Positions 1-8,095 of a stretch of DNA of 64,000 nucleotides are shown one piece after another; position 1 is the first letter of the stretch; every line of letters starts with the position of its first letter. The position numbers and the translations under genes are program-made. The stretch covers positions 4,079,297-4,143,296 of the forward strand of contig NZ_CP019936.1 in the NCBI RefSeq assembly GCF_002009425.1. Reading direction: 5' to 3'. The stretch comes from Thiosocius teredinicola. GTDB taxonomy: Bacteria; Pseudomonadota; Gammaproteobacteria; Chromatiales; Chromatiaceae. A model generated the notes under the pieces. That model saw nothing but the letters and a program-made list of their open reading frames with translations, had not been told where the DNA came from and searched no databases.

Positions 1-599
1 TCGGCCAACGGCGGCATGTCGTGCTGCGCGAGTACCTTGTCCGGCAGCAGCTCTTGCAAGCCGCCCTGGCCGAGCAGATCGAGTGCGCGACCGGTCAGGT
101 CGCGCCAGGTCAGTTGATGCATGCCTTCGGTGGTCGGGTAGATCGGGGTCAGCGCCTGTTCGACCTCGGCAGGCTCACCCTCGGCCACGCGCTCGACCTC
201 GGGGTGGACCAGTTCGTAGCTTTGCGGCCCGTTGCGCACCTCGCCAAAGCAACGCAGCCAACTGCCACGGCGCATGTTGTCTTTCTGCGCATTACTGAAG
301 TGAAAGAAGCGCAGCATGATGTGGCCTGTGCCATCGGCCAATCTCACCATCAGCGAGCGACGGCGCCCGTAGCGGATGTCGGCCAGTTCGACCTCGCCCT
401 GGATGACCGCCTGATCGCCCGGCCGCAGGCTGCCGATGGGCACAATGCGCGTGCGGTCCTGGTAACGGGTCGGCAAATGGAACAGCAGATCCTGCACGTT
501 CTCGATGCCAAGCTTGTGCAGGCGCTCGGCGCTCTTCGGTCCGACACCCTTGAGTGCGGTAACCGGCGTTTCAGCGAGGCTTTTCGGGGAACTGACCAC
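1..599 (-). CDS. recG: ATP-dependent DNA helicase RecG, N-terminal part (runs off the window)
   Basis: RecG remodels stalled replication forks and branches Holliday junctions. Only about the first 199 codons are present, and the reading frame is open to the window edge. The product starts VVSSPKSLAETPVTALKGVG, and further on shows LLFHLPTRYQDRT and PIGSLRPGDQ, the wedge-domain signatures of RecG. The helicase motifs lie outside the window. The start is a GTG at 599; an in-frame TGA lies 15 codons upstream with no ATG between, so GTG is the only reasonable start. No strong ribosome binding site is visible. The next gene on the same strand, the lipocalin, ends 63 bases upstream. Family assignment is firm from the N-terminal motifs. 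Confidence 0.9.
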   Translation of the reverse strand, partial: MVSSPKSLAETPVTALKGVGPKSAERLHKLGIENVQDLLFHLPTRYQDRTRIVPIGSLRPGDQAVIQGEVELADIRYGRRRSLMVRLADGTGHIMLRFFHFSNAQKDNMRRGSWLRCFGEVRNGPQSYELVHPEVERVAEGEPAEVEQALTPIYPTTEGMHQLTWRDLTGRALDLLGQGGLQELLPDKVLAQHDMPPLA

Positions 600-662
600 C
601 GCGGCAGGATACGGAACGTCGTTGGCGGCAACAAGCGGCGATCAGCATCCAGCGACCGTTGG

Positions 663-1223
663 TCAGTCAGCCGGCGGCGGATTCTCTTGCTCGACGAAAA
701 TCAGCTCGTCGGCGGCAAAACCCAGCGCCTTTGCACGCTCAATAAAGTGCGCCTTGAGCGCTTCATCAACCTGCGGGGTACGCGCCAGCAACCACAGATA
801 TGAACGATCATTGCCGGCGATGAACGCATACTGGTAATCCGGCTTGTCGAGTTCGAACACCACGTAGGCACCGTAGAATGGGCCGAAGAACGATACCTTG
901 AGATAGCCTTCGTCAGCATTGCGCACAAAGTAGGCCTTGCCGTCGGCCTCCTGCCATGCGCTGTCTTCGGTCGAGTAACCGCGATTGAGCACGGCCACGC
1001 CGCCGTCGTCGCGCAGACTGTATTCGGCCGAAACATGCGACAGCCCCTGTTCGAACGAGTGATCGAGCCGCGCAATCTCGTACCACTTACCGAGATAACG
1101 GTCGATCTCAAACCCTTGTACCGGTTCGATACCTTTAGGCAGACCGGTACAACCCGCAAATAGCACCATGCATGCCGAAGCCATCAAATACCGCATGAGC
1201 TTCGCCGACCAAGTCGCTCGCAT
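663..1223 (-). CDS. blc: Lipocalin family outer-membrane lipoprotein (Blc-like)
   Basis: A 186-residue bacterial lipocalin. The N-terminus MRATWSAKLMRYLMASACMV leads to a lipobox LFAGC with lipidation Cys25. The mature part carries the lipocalin signature GKWYEIARLDHSFEQGL, then AEYSLRDDGG, KVSFFGPFYGAYVVF and SYLWLLARTP, all in the positions seen in E. coli Blc. Blc binds lysophospholipids and fatty acids at the outer membrane and is linked to stress and stationary phase; the ligand here is inferred. The chosen ATG has AGAGGA eight bases upstream; a TTG six codons earlier is a poorer start. It sits divergently from the NYN-domain gene. Confidence 0.92.
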   Translation of the reverse strand: MRATWSAKLMRYLMASACMVLFAGCTGLPKGIEPVQGFEIDRYLGKWYEIARLDHSFEQGLSHVSAEYSLRDDGGVAVLNRGYSTEDSAWQEADGKAYFVRNADEGYLKVSFFGPFYGAYVVFELDKPDYQYAFIAGNDRSYLWLLARTPQVDEALKAHFIERAKALGFAADELIFVEQENPPPAD

Positions 1224-1347
1224 GTTGTCATTCCTCTGCAAATAAGGGTGCCGTTCTTCGCACGCCGTCGGCTATGCGCTAGCCTTAGGGCAAACATCTC
1301 GCCGCGCTGCGGCAGCAAATCATTGCGCATTCGATCCGGAGTCCACC

Positions 1348-2052
1348 TTGCCCGACAAAAGCAACATCGCCCTGCTGATCGACGCCGACAACTCGCCCGC
1401 CAAGTCGATCCAGTTCGTGCTCTCCGAACTGGCGCGCCACGGCAAGGTCAATATCCGGCGCGCCTACGGCAATTGGACCTCGAAAAACCTCAAAGGTTGG
1501 GAAGCCGTGCTGCAGGAGCACGCCATCCAGCCCATCCAACAATACGATCTGACCAAAGGCAAGAACGCAACCGACATCGCGATGACGATCGATGCGATGG
1601 ATGTCCTGTACATGAAGCAGGTGGACACCTTCTGCTTCGTCACTTCGGACTGCGATTTCACACCGCTGGTGACACGCATCCTGTCGGACGGCAAATCGGT
1701 GATCGGCTTTGGCGAGCGCAAAACGCCGGCTGCCTTCGTCAACGCCTGCTCGACTTTCCTGTACCTGGACGACGAGCAGGAAAAGAGCGTCAAGAAACTC
1801 AAAACCAACGAGTTGCGCCAGGATTCGAAGCTGATGAACCTGGTCCGCGAGGCGATCGCAGGCACTGCGGGTGACGACGGCTGGGCGAAGCTGTCGCGCG
1901 TCGGCACCCACATCTCCAACCAGGCATCGTTCGACGCACGCAACTACGGTTATGCTCGCCTCAGCGACCTGATCGAGGCCATCGGACTGTTCGAGATCCG
2001 GCGCGACGAGAGCAAGCACTTTGAGCTGCGCGACCCGAAACGCAAAGCCTAG
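1348..2052 (+). CDS. NYN (LabA/DUF88) domain protein with C-terminal LOTUS-like region
   Basis: A 234-residue protein whose first 150 residues form a NYN/PIN-like nuclease domain. The expected acidic residues are present in LLIDADN, DIAMTIDAMD and VTSDCDFTPLV, and GKSVIGFGERKTP follows. The remaining part (from about residue 160, LMNLVREAIAG to HFELRDPKRK) resembles the OST-HTH/LOTUS RNA-associated domain that often follows NYN domains. This suggests a metal-dependent RNA-directed nuclease; its target is unknown. The start is TTG, with GGAG seven bases upstream; no ATG gives a better N-terminus, since the domain begins at once with KSNIALLIDADN. yjbQ follows after 40 bases and may be co-transcribed. 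Confidence 0.85.
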   Translation: MPDKSNIALLIDADNSPAKSIQFVLSELARHGKVNIRRAYGNWTSKNLKGWEAVLQEHAIQPIQQYDLTKGKNATDIAMTIDAMDVLYMKQVDTFCFVTSDCDFTPLVTRILSDGKSVIGFGERKTPAAFVNACSTFLYLDDEQEKSVKKLKTNELRQDSKLMNLVREAIAGTAGDDGWAKLSRVGTHISNQASFDARNYGYARLSDLIEAIGLFEIRRDESKHFELRDPKRKA

Positions 2053-2092
2053 ATCGCCGGCGCGCACCGTCACTACCAACACGAAACCGTTT

Positions 2093-2506
2093 ATGACTCA
2101 CCAAGAGACCATCCATCACCGCACCCGCGGGCGCGGCACCTACGACATCACCCACGAGATCCGCAAAGTGGTCGACAACGCCGGCATCGATACCGGCCTG
2201 TGTCACCTGTTCGTGCAACACACCAGCGCCTCGCTGATCATCTGTGAAAACGCCGATCCGACGGTGCGCAGCGACCTCGAACGCTTCATCAACCGGCTGG
2301 TACCCGACGGCGATCCGATCTACGACCACACCATGGAAGGCCCGGACGACATGCCGGCGCATGTCCGATCGATCCTGACGAAAATGGAGATGACGATCCC
2401 GGTCAGCAACGGACGTTGTGCGCTCGGGACTTGGCAGGGCGTCTACCTGTATGAACACCGCCACCACCCGCACGAACGGCGGGTGGTGGTGACGGTGCGC
2501 GACTAG
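2093..2506 (+). CDS. yjbQ: YjbQ/UPF0047 family protein (thiamine-phosphate synthase-like)
   Basis: A 137-residue protein of the YjbQ/UPF0047 family, at the usual length of about 138. It shows HLFVQHTSASLIICENADP and MTIPVSNGRCALGTWQGVYL, the two conserved blocks of the family with the histidine, glutamate and asparagine ligand residues. E. coli YjbQ has weak thiamine-phosphate synthase activity that can rescue thiE mutants; the physiological role is unsettled. The reading frame extends upstream into the NYN gene, but MTHQETIHHRT is the conserved family start. A 10-bp inverted repeat (2461-2470 with 2480-2489) lies inside the last codons and encodes the His/Arg/Val-rich C-terminus. Confidence 0.9.
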   Translation: MTHQETIHHRTRGRGTYDITHEIRKVVDNAGIDTGLCHLFVQHTSASLIICENADPTVRSDLERFINRLVPDGDPIYDHTMEGPDDMPAHVRSILTKMEMTIPVSNGRCALGTWQGVYLYEHRHHPHERRVVVTVRD

Positions 2507-2524
2507 GGCCCGTCGACGGGGCCC
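2506..2524. terminator. GC hairpin between convergent yjbQ and ialB-like genes
   Basis: GGGCCC at 2506-2511 pairs with GGGCCC at 2519-2524 around GTCGACG. It lies exactly between two convergent stop codons. No T-tract follows on either strand, so a rho-independent function is only suggested. Confidence 0.35.
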
Positions 2525-2533
2525 GAATACGGC

Positions 2534-3043
2534 TTATTTCTTCAGCGAGCCCAGGGCCTTGGTGAAGCCGCTAAGCGACAGCGGCAGGCCGACGACCTGC
2601 TTGTTCGGTGCGGCCACACGGATAACCGCCTTCTCGCCCTTCTTCATCGCATCCAGCATCGGCGTGGGAATGGCCGTCGCGATGGTCGTGCAGCCTTCTG
2701 CCGCACAGATGAAATAGGTCAGCTTGACCGGCTCGACGCCTTCCATCGTCAGCGCAGCGCCGGGCGGCAGCAGCGAGCCGAGGGGTACGGTGACAACCAG
2801 CAGCGGATCGGGCTGGCCGTCGCGATAGGCGACGCGCGCGCCGAGTACCAGTTGTCCACCCTCTTTCTTGGTGACGTTCTGGAACACGTAGCACAGCTCC
2901 TGCTTGCCATCGGGCGACTTGTCGCACTTGTAACCCCAGTCCCCGTAGGTCGGGATTTTTTCTTCTTCCGCCAATGCCATCTGCGAGACCAGCAGTGAGC
3001 CCGCCAGAATCAGCAGAACCGAGGAGAACAATCTACGCATCAT
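2534..3043 (-). CDS. Invasion-associated locus B (IalB) family exported protein
   Basis: A 169-residue protein with a clear signal peptide (MMRRLFSSVLLILAGSLLVS, cleavage likely after MALA). The mature part has the IalB pattern: YGDWGYKC near the start, a paired cysteine about 11 residues on (QELCYVFQ), LGARVAYRDG, and a C-terminal pair in YFICAAEGCTT. IalB proteins are periplasmic or outer-membrane proteins first named in Bartonella; in environmental bacteria their function is unknown, so the name should not be read as evidence of pathogenicity. It is divergent from the peroxiredoxin fusion and shares its 253-bp upstream region, so the OxyR-like site could act on both. Confidence 0.85.
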   Translation of the reverse strand: MMRRLFSSVLLILAGSLLVSQMALAEEEKIPTYGDWGYKCDKSPDGKQELCYVFQNVTKKEGGQLVLGARVAYRDGQPDPLLVVTVPLGSLLPPGAALTMEGVEPVKLTYFICAAEGCTTIATAIPTPMLDAMKKGEKAVIRVAAPNKQVVGLPLSLSGFTKALGSLKK

Positions 3044-3191
3044 GGAACCTGTCGTTGAAAAGAGGATGTCGCAGTCTACCGGTTATCGACTACGCCGAGA
3101 ATGACCGCGCTCAGGCATTTTGGTTCCGCGGCAGCAAGATAAGTTGATTCACATCGCAAATCGGTCGGAGCCGGCCGGGGCTCCCTGATCG

Positions 3192-3228
3192 ATAGTCATG
3201 TGCTATCGCACATATGAAAACAAACAAT
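3192..3228 (+). promoter_or_regulatory. Candidate OxyR binding site upstream of the peroxiredoxin gene
   Basis: Four tetrads spaced by exactly seven bases: ATAG at 3192, CTAT at 3203, ATGA at 3214 and CAAT at 3225. This matches the OxyR pattern ATAG-N7-CTAT-N7-ATAG-N7-CTAT, with the first two tetrads perfect and the last two at 2/4 and 3/4. It ends just before the predicted -35 element, the usual OxyR activator position. Confidence 0.6.
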
Positions 3229-3257
3229 TTCACTAATTCACGTCCAATCCCGATACT
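3229..3257 (+). promoter_or_regulatory. Predicted sigma-70 promoter of the peroxiredoxin gene
   Basis: TTCACT at 3229-3234 and GATACT at 3252-3257, separated by 17 bases, each matching 4 of 6 consensus positions. The weak -35 box abutting an OxyR-like site is typical of an activator-dependent promoter. The start codon lies about 40 bases downstream. Confidence 0.45.
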
Positions 3258-3296
3258 GCACCCACTGAATTTGAACACCGTTTCTGGAGTATCGAG

Positions 3297-4049
3297 ATGA
3301 AACTTGAAAACCGCGAAGGCCAAACCGTACCTAACGTTGTATTCCGTACCCGCCGCGATCACGAGTGGGTCGACGTCAGCACCGACGACGTCTTCAAAGG
3401 CAAGACCGTCGTGGTATTCGCCCTGCCGGGCGCCTTCACCCCGACCTGTTCTTCGACCCACGTGCCGCGCTACAACCAGCTCGCGCCGGCACTCAAGCAG
3501 CAGGGCGTGGACGAGATCATCTGTATCTCGGTCAACGACGCCTTCGTCATGAACGAGTGGCGCGCCGAGCAGAAGGCCTGGAACCTCACTTTCCTGCCGG
3601 ACGGCAACGGCGACTTCAGCCGCGGCATGGGCCTGCTGGTGCCGAAAGACGAACTCGGCTTCGGTGAGCGTTCGTGGCGCTACTCGATGCTGGTCAAGGA
3701 CGGCGTGGTCGAAAAGATGTTCATCGAGCCGGACGTACCGGGCGACCCCTTCGAAGTCTCGGACGCCGACACCATGCTGAACTACATCGCGCCGAACGCC
3801 AGCAAGCCGCTCGACGTGACCGTGTTCACCCGCGAGGGCTGCCCGTTCTGCGTGCGTGCCAAGGGCATGCTGCGCGATGCCGGCATCCAGTACGACGAAC
3901 TGGTGCTGAACCAGGACTACAGCGAAGTCACGCTGCGCGCGGTGGCCGGCGCCTCGATGGTGCCGCAGGTGTTCATCAACGGTGAACACATCGGTGGCTC
4001 GGACAAGCTCGAGGAGTACCTCGGCAAGCGCGATAAAGCCGCCGCCTGA
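3297..4049 (+). CDS. Peroxiredoxin-glutaredoxin fusion (hybrid Prx5/Grx)
   Basis: A 250-residue two-domain thiol peroxidase. Residues 1-160 are a Prx5-type peroxiredoxin with [15 protein letters not shown] and peroxidatic Cys51. Residues 173-245 are a glutaredoxin with active site CPFC (Cys182, Cys185), MVPQVFING and GGSDKLEEY. Such hybrids (known from Haemophilus influenzae and Chromatium) reduce hydrogen and alkyl peroxides using glutathione directly, the Grx domain recharging the Prx domain. The start has GGAG eight bases upstream. gor follows 86 bases downstream and supplies reduced glutathione, so the two genes form one functional unit. The upstream OxyR-like site suggests peroxide induction. 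Confidence 0.95.
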   Translation: MKLENREGQTVPNVVFRTRRDHEWVDVSTDDVFKGKTVVVFALPGAFTPTCSSTHVPRYNQLAPALKQQGVDEIICISVNDAFVMNEWRAEQKAWNLTFLPDGNGDFSRGMGLLVPKDELGFGERSWRYSMLVKDGVVEKMFIEPDVPGDPFEVSDADTMLNYIAPNASKPLDVTVFTREGCPFCVRAKGMLRDAGIQYDELVLNQDYSEVTLRAVAGASMVPQVFINGEHIGGSDKLEEYLGKRDKAAA

Positions 4050-4071
4050 TTGCCGGCTGAAACGTAAGCGG

Positions 4072-4096
4072 CTGCGGGAGGGTCTCTCTCCCGCAG
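4072..4096 (+). terminator. Hairpin between the peroxiredoxin fusion and gor
   Basis: A perfect 9-bp stem, CTGCGGGAG at 4072-4080 and CTCCCGCAG at 4088-4096, with a 7-base loop. No T-run follows, so it may be an mRNA-stability or partial-termination element rather than a full terminator. Confidence 0.4.
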
Positions 4097-4135
4097 TACC
4101 CCCGACAATCCGGGGCAGACATCTGGAGCAGTAAC

Positions 4136-5545
4136 ATGGATACGCATTTCGACCTGATCGCCATCGGTGGCGGCAGTGGTGGCCTGGCCGTGGCCGAAAA
4201 GGCGGCCCAGTTCGGCAAAAACGTTGCCGTCATCGAATCGCACAAGATGGGCGGTACCTGCGTGAACAACGGTTGCGTGCCCAAGAAAGTCATGTGGTAC
4301 GCCGCCAATCTGGCGCATGCCGTCGACGACGCCAAGCACTTCGGCATCCCCGCTGAGCGTGGCGCGACCGACTGGAAGAAGCTGATCAAGGGCCGTCAGG
4401 ACTACATCGGCATGATCAATCGCTATTGGGACGGCTACGTCGTCGATACCGGTATTACGCGCATCAACGGCAAGGCGCACTTCGTCGATGCCCATACGGT
4501 CGAGGTCGATGGCCAACGTTACAGCGCCGACCACATCGTGATCGCCACCGGTGGTCGCCCAATCGTTCCGCCTGTGCCGGGCGCCGAGCTGGGCATCACC
4601 TCGGACGGCTTCTTCGAACTGCAATCGCAACCGCGCAAGGTGGCGATCATCGGCGCCGGTTATATCGGCGTGGAGCTGGCCGGGGTGATGCGCGCACTCG
4701 GATCAGATGTCACGGTCGTGGCATTGGAGGCGCGGGTACTCGAAACCTTCGACGGCATGATCAGCGACGTGCTGATGGCCGAGATGCGCAAGCAAGGCAT
4801 CGAGCTGCATATGAGTTTCCAGGTCGCCGGCCTGGCCAGGACCGATGACGGCATTGCGCTGGATGCCAGCAACGGCGAACGCCTGGACGGCTTCGACAGT
4901 GTGATCTGGGCGGTTGGCCGTGCACCCAACACGCGTGAACTGGCGTTGAATGTCGCCGGCGTCGAAACCCGCGCCAACGGGGTCGTGCCGACCGACGAGT
5001 TCCAGAACACGAACGTACCCGGCATCTATGCCATCGGAGATATCACCGGCCGCACGCCGCTGACGCCGGTCGCGATCGCGGCTGGCCGTCGCCTGGCAGC
5101 ACGACTGTTCAACGGCGAAGCCGAGAGCCGCGTCGACTACGACAACATCCCGAGCGTGGTGTTTGCGCATCCGCCGGTAGGCACGGTCGGCCTGACCGAA
5201 GCACAGGCGCGCGAGCGCCACGCCAAGGTCACGATCTACCAGACCGACTTCACACCGATGCGCCACGCGCTGTCGGAGCACGGTGTGACGACCGCAATGA
5301 AGCTGGTATGCGCCGGCGAGAACCAGCAGGTGGTCGGCATCCACCTGATCGGCGACAACGTCGACGAGATGCTGCAGGGCTTCGCCGTGGCAGTGAAGAT
5401 GGGCGCCACCAAGGCAGACTTCGACAGCACGATCGCGATCCACCCGGTCAGCGCCGAGGAACTGGTGACGATGAAGACACCGGAACCCGAACCCGAGACC
5501 CATCACGTGGTGGACAGCGGTGTCGAGTGGAAAGACGCCAGCTGA
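4136..5545 (+). CDS. gor: Glutathione-disulfide reductase
   Basis: A 469-residue FAD/NADPH flavoprotein that reduces oxidised glutathione. The N-terminus has the dinucleotide motif [17 protein letters not shown], then [13 protein letters not shown] with the redox pair Cys42/Cys47. A second GxGxxG motif, [14 protein letters not shown], marks the NADPH domain, AIGDITG the FAD-binding segment, and [11 protein letters not shown] the C-terminal dimer region with the catalytic His-Glu pair. The asparagines between the two cysteines (CVNNGC) are typical of glutathione reductase rather than lipoamide dehydrogenase. Its place behind a glutathione-dependent peroxidase supports the assignment. A strong hairpin follows the stop codon. 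Confidence 0.95.
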   Translation: MDTHFDLIAIGGGSGGLAVAEKAAQFGKNVAVIESHKMGGTCVNNGCVPKKVMWYAANLAHAVDDAKHFGIPAERGATDWKKLIKGRQDYIGMINRYWDGYVVDTGITRINGKAHFVDAHTVEVDGQRYSADHIVIATGGRPIVPPVPGAELGITSDGFFELQSQPRKVAIIGAGYIGVELAGVMRALGSDVTVVALEARVLETFDGMISDVLMAEMRKQGIELHMSFQVAGLARTDDGIALDASNGERLDGFDSVIWAVGRAPNTRELALNVAGVETRANGVVPTDEFQNTNVPGIYAIGDITGRTPLTPVAIAAGRRLAARLFNGEAESRVDYDNIPSVVFAHPPVGTVGLTEAQARERHAKVTIYQTDFTPMRHALSEHGVTTAMKLVCAGENQQVVGIHLIGDNVDEMLQGFAVAVKMGATKADFDSTIAIHPVSAEELVTMKTPEPEPETHHVVDSGVEWKDAS

Positions 5546-5553
5546 AGACAGTC

Positions 5554-5578
5554 ACCGGGGCGATGCGTTCGCCCCGGT
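5554..5578 (+). terminator. Rho-independent-type terminator after gor
   Basis: A perfect 10-bp stem, ACCGGGGCGA at 5554-5563 and TCGCCCCGGT at 5569-5578, with a 5-base loop, followed by TATCT. The stem is very stable; the T-tract is short. Confidence 0.55.
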
Positions 5579-5607
5579 TATCTACCGTACGTGACACTCC
5601 CCCGACA

Positions 5608-6093
5608 ATGAGCGACTGCGCAATCACCCTGTCGATCGACAACGCCCCGGACCTGTCCCTGATCAACCCGGTCGTCGAGCAGTGCGTGGCAACCTGGGAC
5701 CTGCCCGACCGGGTCAAACGCCTGGTCGCACCGAGTTACCGCTATACCGAGGCCGATGTCGATCACCTGACCTTTGCGACGGCGCTTGTTCAAGGCAGCC
5801 GCAAGCTTGCCGGCGTCGCGGCATGGGAAACGGCTGACGATGCCGACCTTGTGCCCAAGCAGTCGGGGCTGCTGTTACATGGACTCTACGTCGCGCCGCA
5901 CTATCAGCGCTGCGGTATCGGTTCACGTTTGGTGGAATGCTGCGCACAGGCCGCTCGTCAGGCCGGCGTTCAGGGCATCCTGGTCAAGGCACAGCGCGAT
6001 GCTGAAGCATTCTTCGAGCGGTTGGGGTTCAGCGCGCTCCCGGTTGTCGATGAGCGACACGACTACGCCCACCGCTGGTGGAAATCGGTGTAG
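5608..6093 (+). CDS. GNAT family N-acetyltransferase
   Basis: A 161-residue GNAT-fold protein. The acetyl-CoA binding motif is seen in LYVAPHYQRCGIGSRLVE (R/QxxGxG/A), followed by the fourth-strand segment VKAQRDAEAFFERLGF. The region before it has TALVQGSRKLAGVAAWE, matching strands 2-3 of the fold. The substrate cannot be told; the nearest look is to small-molecule acetyltransferases of the RimI/PhnO size. The open frame extends far upstream over gor, but ATG at 5608 fits the domain start. It stands after the gor terminator and probably has its own promoter. Confidence 0.82.
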   Translation: MSDCAITLSIDNAPDLSLINPVVEQCVATWDLPDRVKRLVAPSYRYTEADVDHLTFATALVQGSRKLAGVAAWETADDADLVPKQSGLLLHGLYVAPHYQRCGIGSRLVECCAQAARQAGVQGILVKAQRDAEAFFERLGFSALPVVDERHDYAHRWWKSV

Positions 6094-6103
6094 ACGACAA
6101 CCG

Positions 6104-6118
6104 GCCCGCGTCCCGGGC
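6104..6118 (+). terminator. Short GC hairpin after the GNAT gene
   Basis: GCCCG at 6104-6108 pairs with CGGGC at 6114-6118 and TTTG follows. The stem is only 5 bp, so this is a weak candidate terminator. Confidence 0.3.
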
Positions 6119-6295
6119 TTTGCCGATACACCGGCAGGCGCTCGATGGCTTCAGCGGGTGCTGAGCCCACCCACCGCGGACAGAAAAAGCTTGCCGATCA
6201 CGCGCTGCTCGGAGTATCTAAGGTTGTCGGCCGCCCACAGCGCGCCTGCGATTCGAAGCAACCCGCTTCACTGAGTTTGCTTGCGTGGAGTCACC

Positions 6296-7819
6296 GTGGA
6301 TCACTACGACACCCTGCCGTACGAGAGCATCCCGTTTCCGGATACCCACCCAACGGCACTGAACATGCTCGGCAGGCTGTTCGGTATCGATGCCGCATCG
6401 GCAACGCGTTGTCGCGTATTGGAACTGGGCTGCGCCACCGGCGGCAACCTGATCCCTATGGCCTGGCATCTGCGCGGCAGTGAGTTCGTCGGCATCGATC
6501 TTTCTGCGGGCCAAATCGATACCGGCAACGCAATCATCGGCGAGTTGGGGCTTGAGAACGTCCGCCTGGTCCAGGCCGACATCCGCCAGTTGGACAACAG
6601 TTTTGGTCAATTCGACTACATTATTGCGCATGGCGTCTTGTCCTGGGTGCCTTCCGACGTTCAGCAGGCGTTGTTCAGGCTGTTCCAACATCGCCTCGGG
6701 CCCGAGGGCATCGGCTATATCAGCTTCAATGTAAGCCCCGGCTGGCATGCCCGCAGCGCACTGCGCGATATGCTCCTTTACCACACGCGCGACCTCGAAG
6801 ACCCGGTTACACGGCTCAATCGTGCCCGCGATTTTCTTGGCCTTCTCAAGGAGATCTACGCCTCGAACGACACACCGGCGGCGCAGGCCTTACTGGCCGA
6901 AATCCATTCGCTCGACGACGCCCACCCCAGCTACCTTTTTCACGAGTACCTCGAGACGAACAACCGCAGCTTCACATTCGACGAGTTTCGTCGCCAACTA
7001 ACCGAACATGGCCTGCGTTATCTGTGCGACAGCCGCCTGCACACCATGTTCGGTAGCAATATCAGCACCACCGGTGAACACTTTCTCGACACGGTCGACA
7101 GTGATATCGCACACGAGCAGTACCTGGACTTCTTCAGCCAACGAACCTTTCGCCAGAGCCTTGTCGTTCACGAGCAGATCGAACCGAATTTCGAGATCGA
7201 CCTCGAGTTGCTCGACCACCTTCACTGCGCGTCGGATCTGCGGCCGCAGTCGTCGACCGATCAGGGCGACAATGAAAAAGCCATTTTCCACACCGCAAAC
7301 GGCAAGCCCGTTGAGGTCGGGGATCCACTGGCCGCGGCCATGTTGCGTATCCTGTACCAATGCTTTCCAAGCACCGTGCCGATGGCCCAACTGGCCGCGG
7401 AGGTCATCGCGAAACACGCTGACGCCGAAGAGCGCGATGCCTGGCGGACCGAGATCTTCAGCCTGTTCGCAAACAACCTCGTGATATTGACCAGCGAGCC
7501 ACACCGGTTCGACAGCCCCCAACACGAACTACCGCAGACAGGGCGGCTCGCGCAGGTGCTGCTCGGCTTCGCCTGGCAACACATCCCCACGGTTTGGCAT
7601 CACTCCCTGGACATCGACGACTTCACCCGTTGTTTGCTGTCGCACCTTGATGGAAAACAAGATCAAGCGGCCCTGCTTACGTGTCTAGGCGACGATGTGC
7701 AAAGCGGCAAACTGCAGCTGCCGATTGCCGGCACCGACAATGAGCAACTGCAGGAGCTGTTGGCGTTGAACACTTCCCGTTTGCTCGAGATATTCGCCAG
7801 AAACGGCATCTTGGACTGA
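6296..7819 (+). CDS. Class I SAM-dependent methyltransferase with regulatory domain
   Basis: A 507-residue protein. The N-terminal third is a Rossmann methyltransferase: VLELGCATGGNLIPMA (motif I, about residues 41-56), FVGIDLSAGQID (motif II), LVQADIRQLD and FDYIIAHGVLSWVP. After it come FNVSPGWHARSALRDMLLYH and the 'methyltransferase regulatory domain' (MethyTransf_Reg family), which is found fused to such enzymes, followed by a roughly 200-residue helical C-terminal region. Some relatives are annotated as protein-lysine methyltransferases, but no substrate is established. GTG at 6296 has GGAG six bases upstream and is preferred over the TTG five codons earlier. The gene stands alone, flanked by a GNAT gene and a signalling gene. 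Confidence 0.85.
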   Translation: MDHYDTLPYESIPFPDTHPTALNMLGRLFGIDAASATRCRVLELGCATGGNLIPMAWHLRGSEFVGIDLSAGQIDTGNAIIGELGLENVRLVQADIRQLDNSFGQFDYIIAHGVLSWVPSDVQQALFRLFQHRLGPEGIGYISFNVSPGWHARSALRDMLLYHTRDLEDPVTRLNRARDFLGLLKEIYASNDTPAAQALLAEIHSLDDAHPSYLFHEYLETNNRSFTFDEFRRQLTEHGLRYLCDSRLHTMFGSNISTTGEHFLDTVDSDIAHEQYLDFFSQRTFRQSLVVHEQIEPNFEIDLELLDHLHCASDLRPQSSTDQGDNEKAIFHTANGKPVEVGDPLAAAMLRILYQCFPSTVPMAQLAAEVIAKHADAEERDAWRTEIFSLFANNLVILTSEPHRFDSPQHELPQTGRLAQVLLGFAWQHIPTVWHHSLDIDDFTRCLLSHLDGKQDQAALLTCLGDDVQSGKLQLPIAGTDNEQLQELLALNTSRLLEIFARNGILD

Positions 7820-8095
7820 AGCCAATCCGGTTTCGACAGCTCGACATAAACGCCGTCTTCCGACGAGCATGTCGGCGCCTCGTACGCTGAAGTACCGCCG
7901 CTCTCACCCGCCCAATCAAGCAGCACCACTCAGCCGATTAGCGCCTACACTTGCACAGTAGGGTTACCCGGATAGACCGTCACCGAACGAGGAAGAATGC
8001 CGTTCATACGCTCAGTTGCACCGATGCGTTGCCACCGTGCTGGATAGTCTGTCGTATACCGTTATCCGCACCGCCGGGCATGGGCGCTGATTGCA

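Noticed and set aside
2461-2489. A 10-bp inverted repeat at the 3' end of yjbQ as a terminator
   Set aside because: It is inside coding sequence that is conserved in the family (C-terminal His/Arg/Val segment), and the hairpin after the stop codon is a better candidate.
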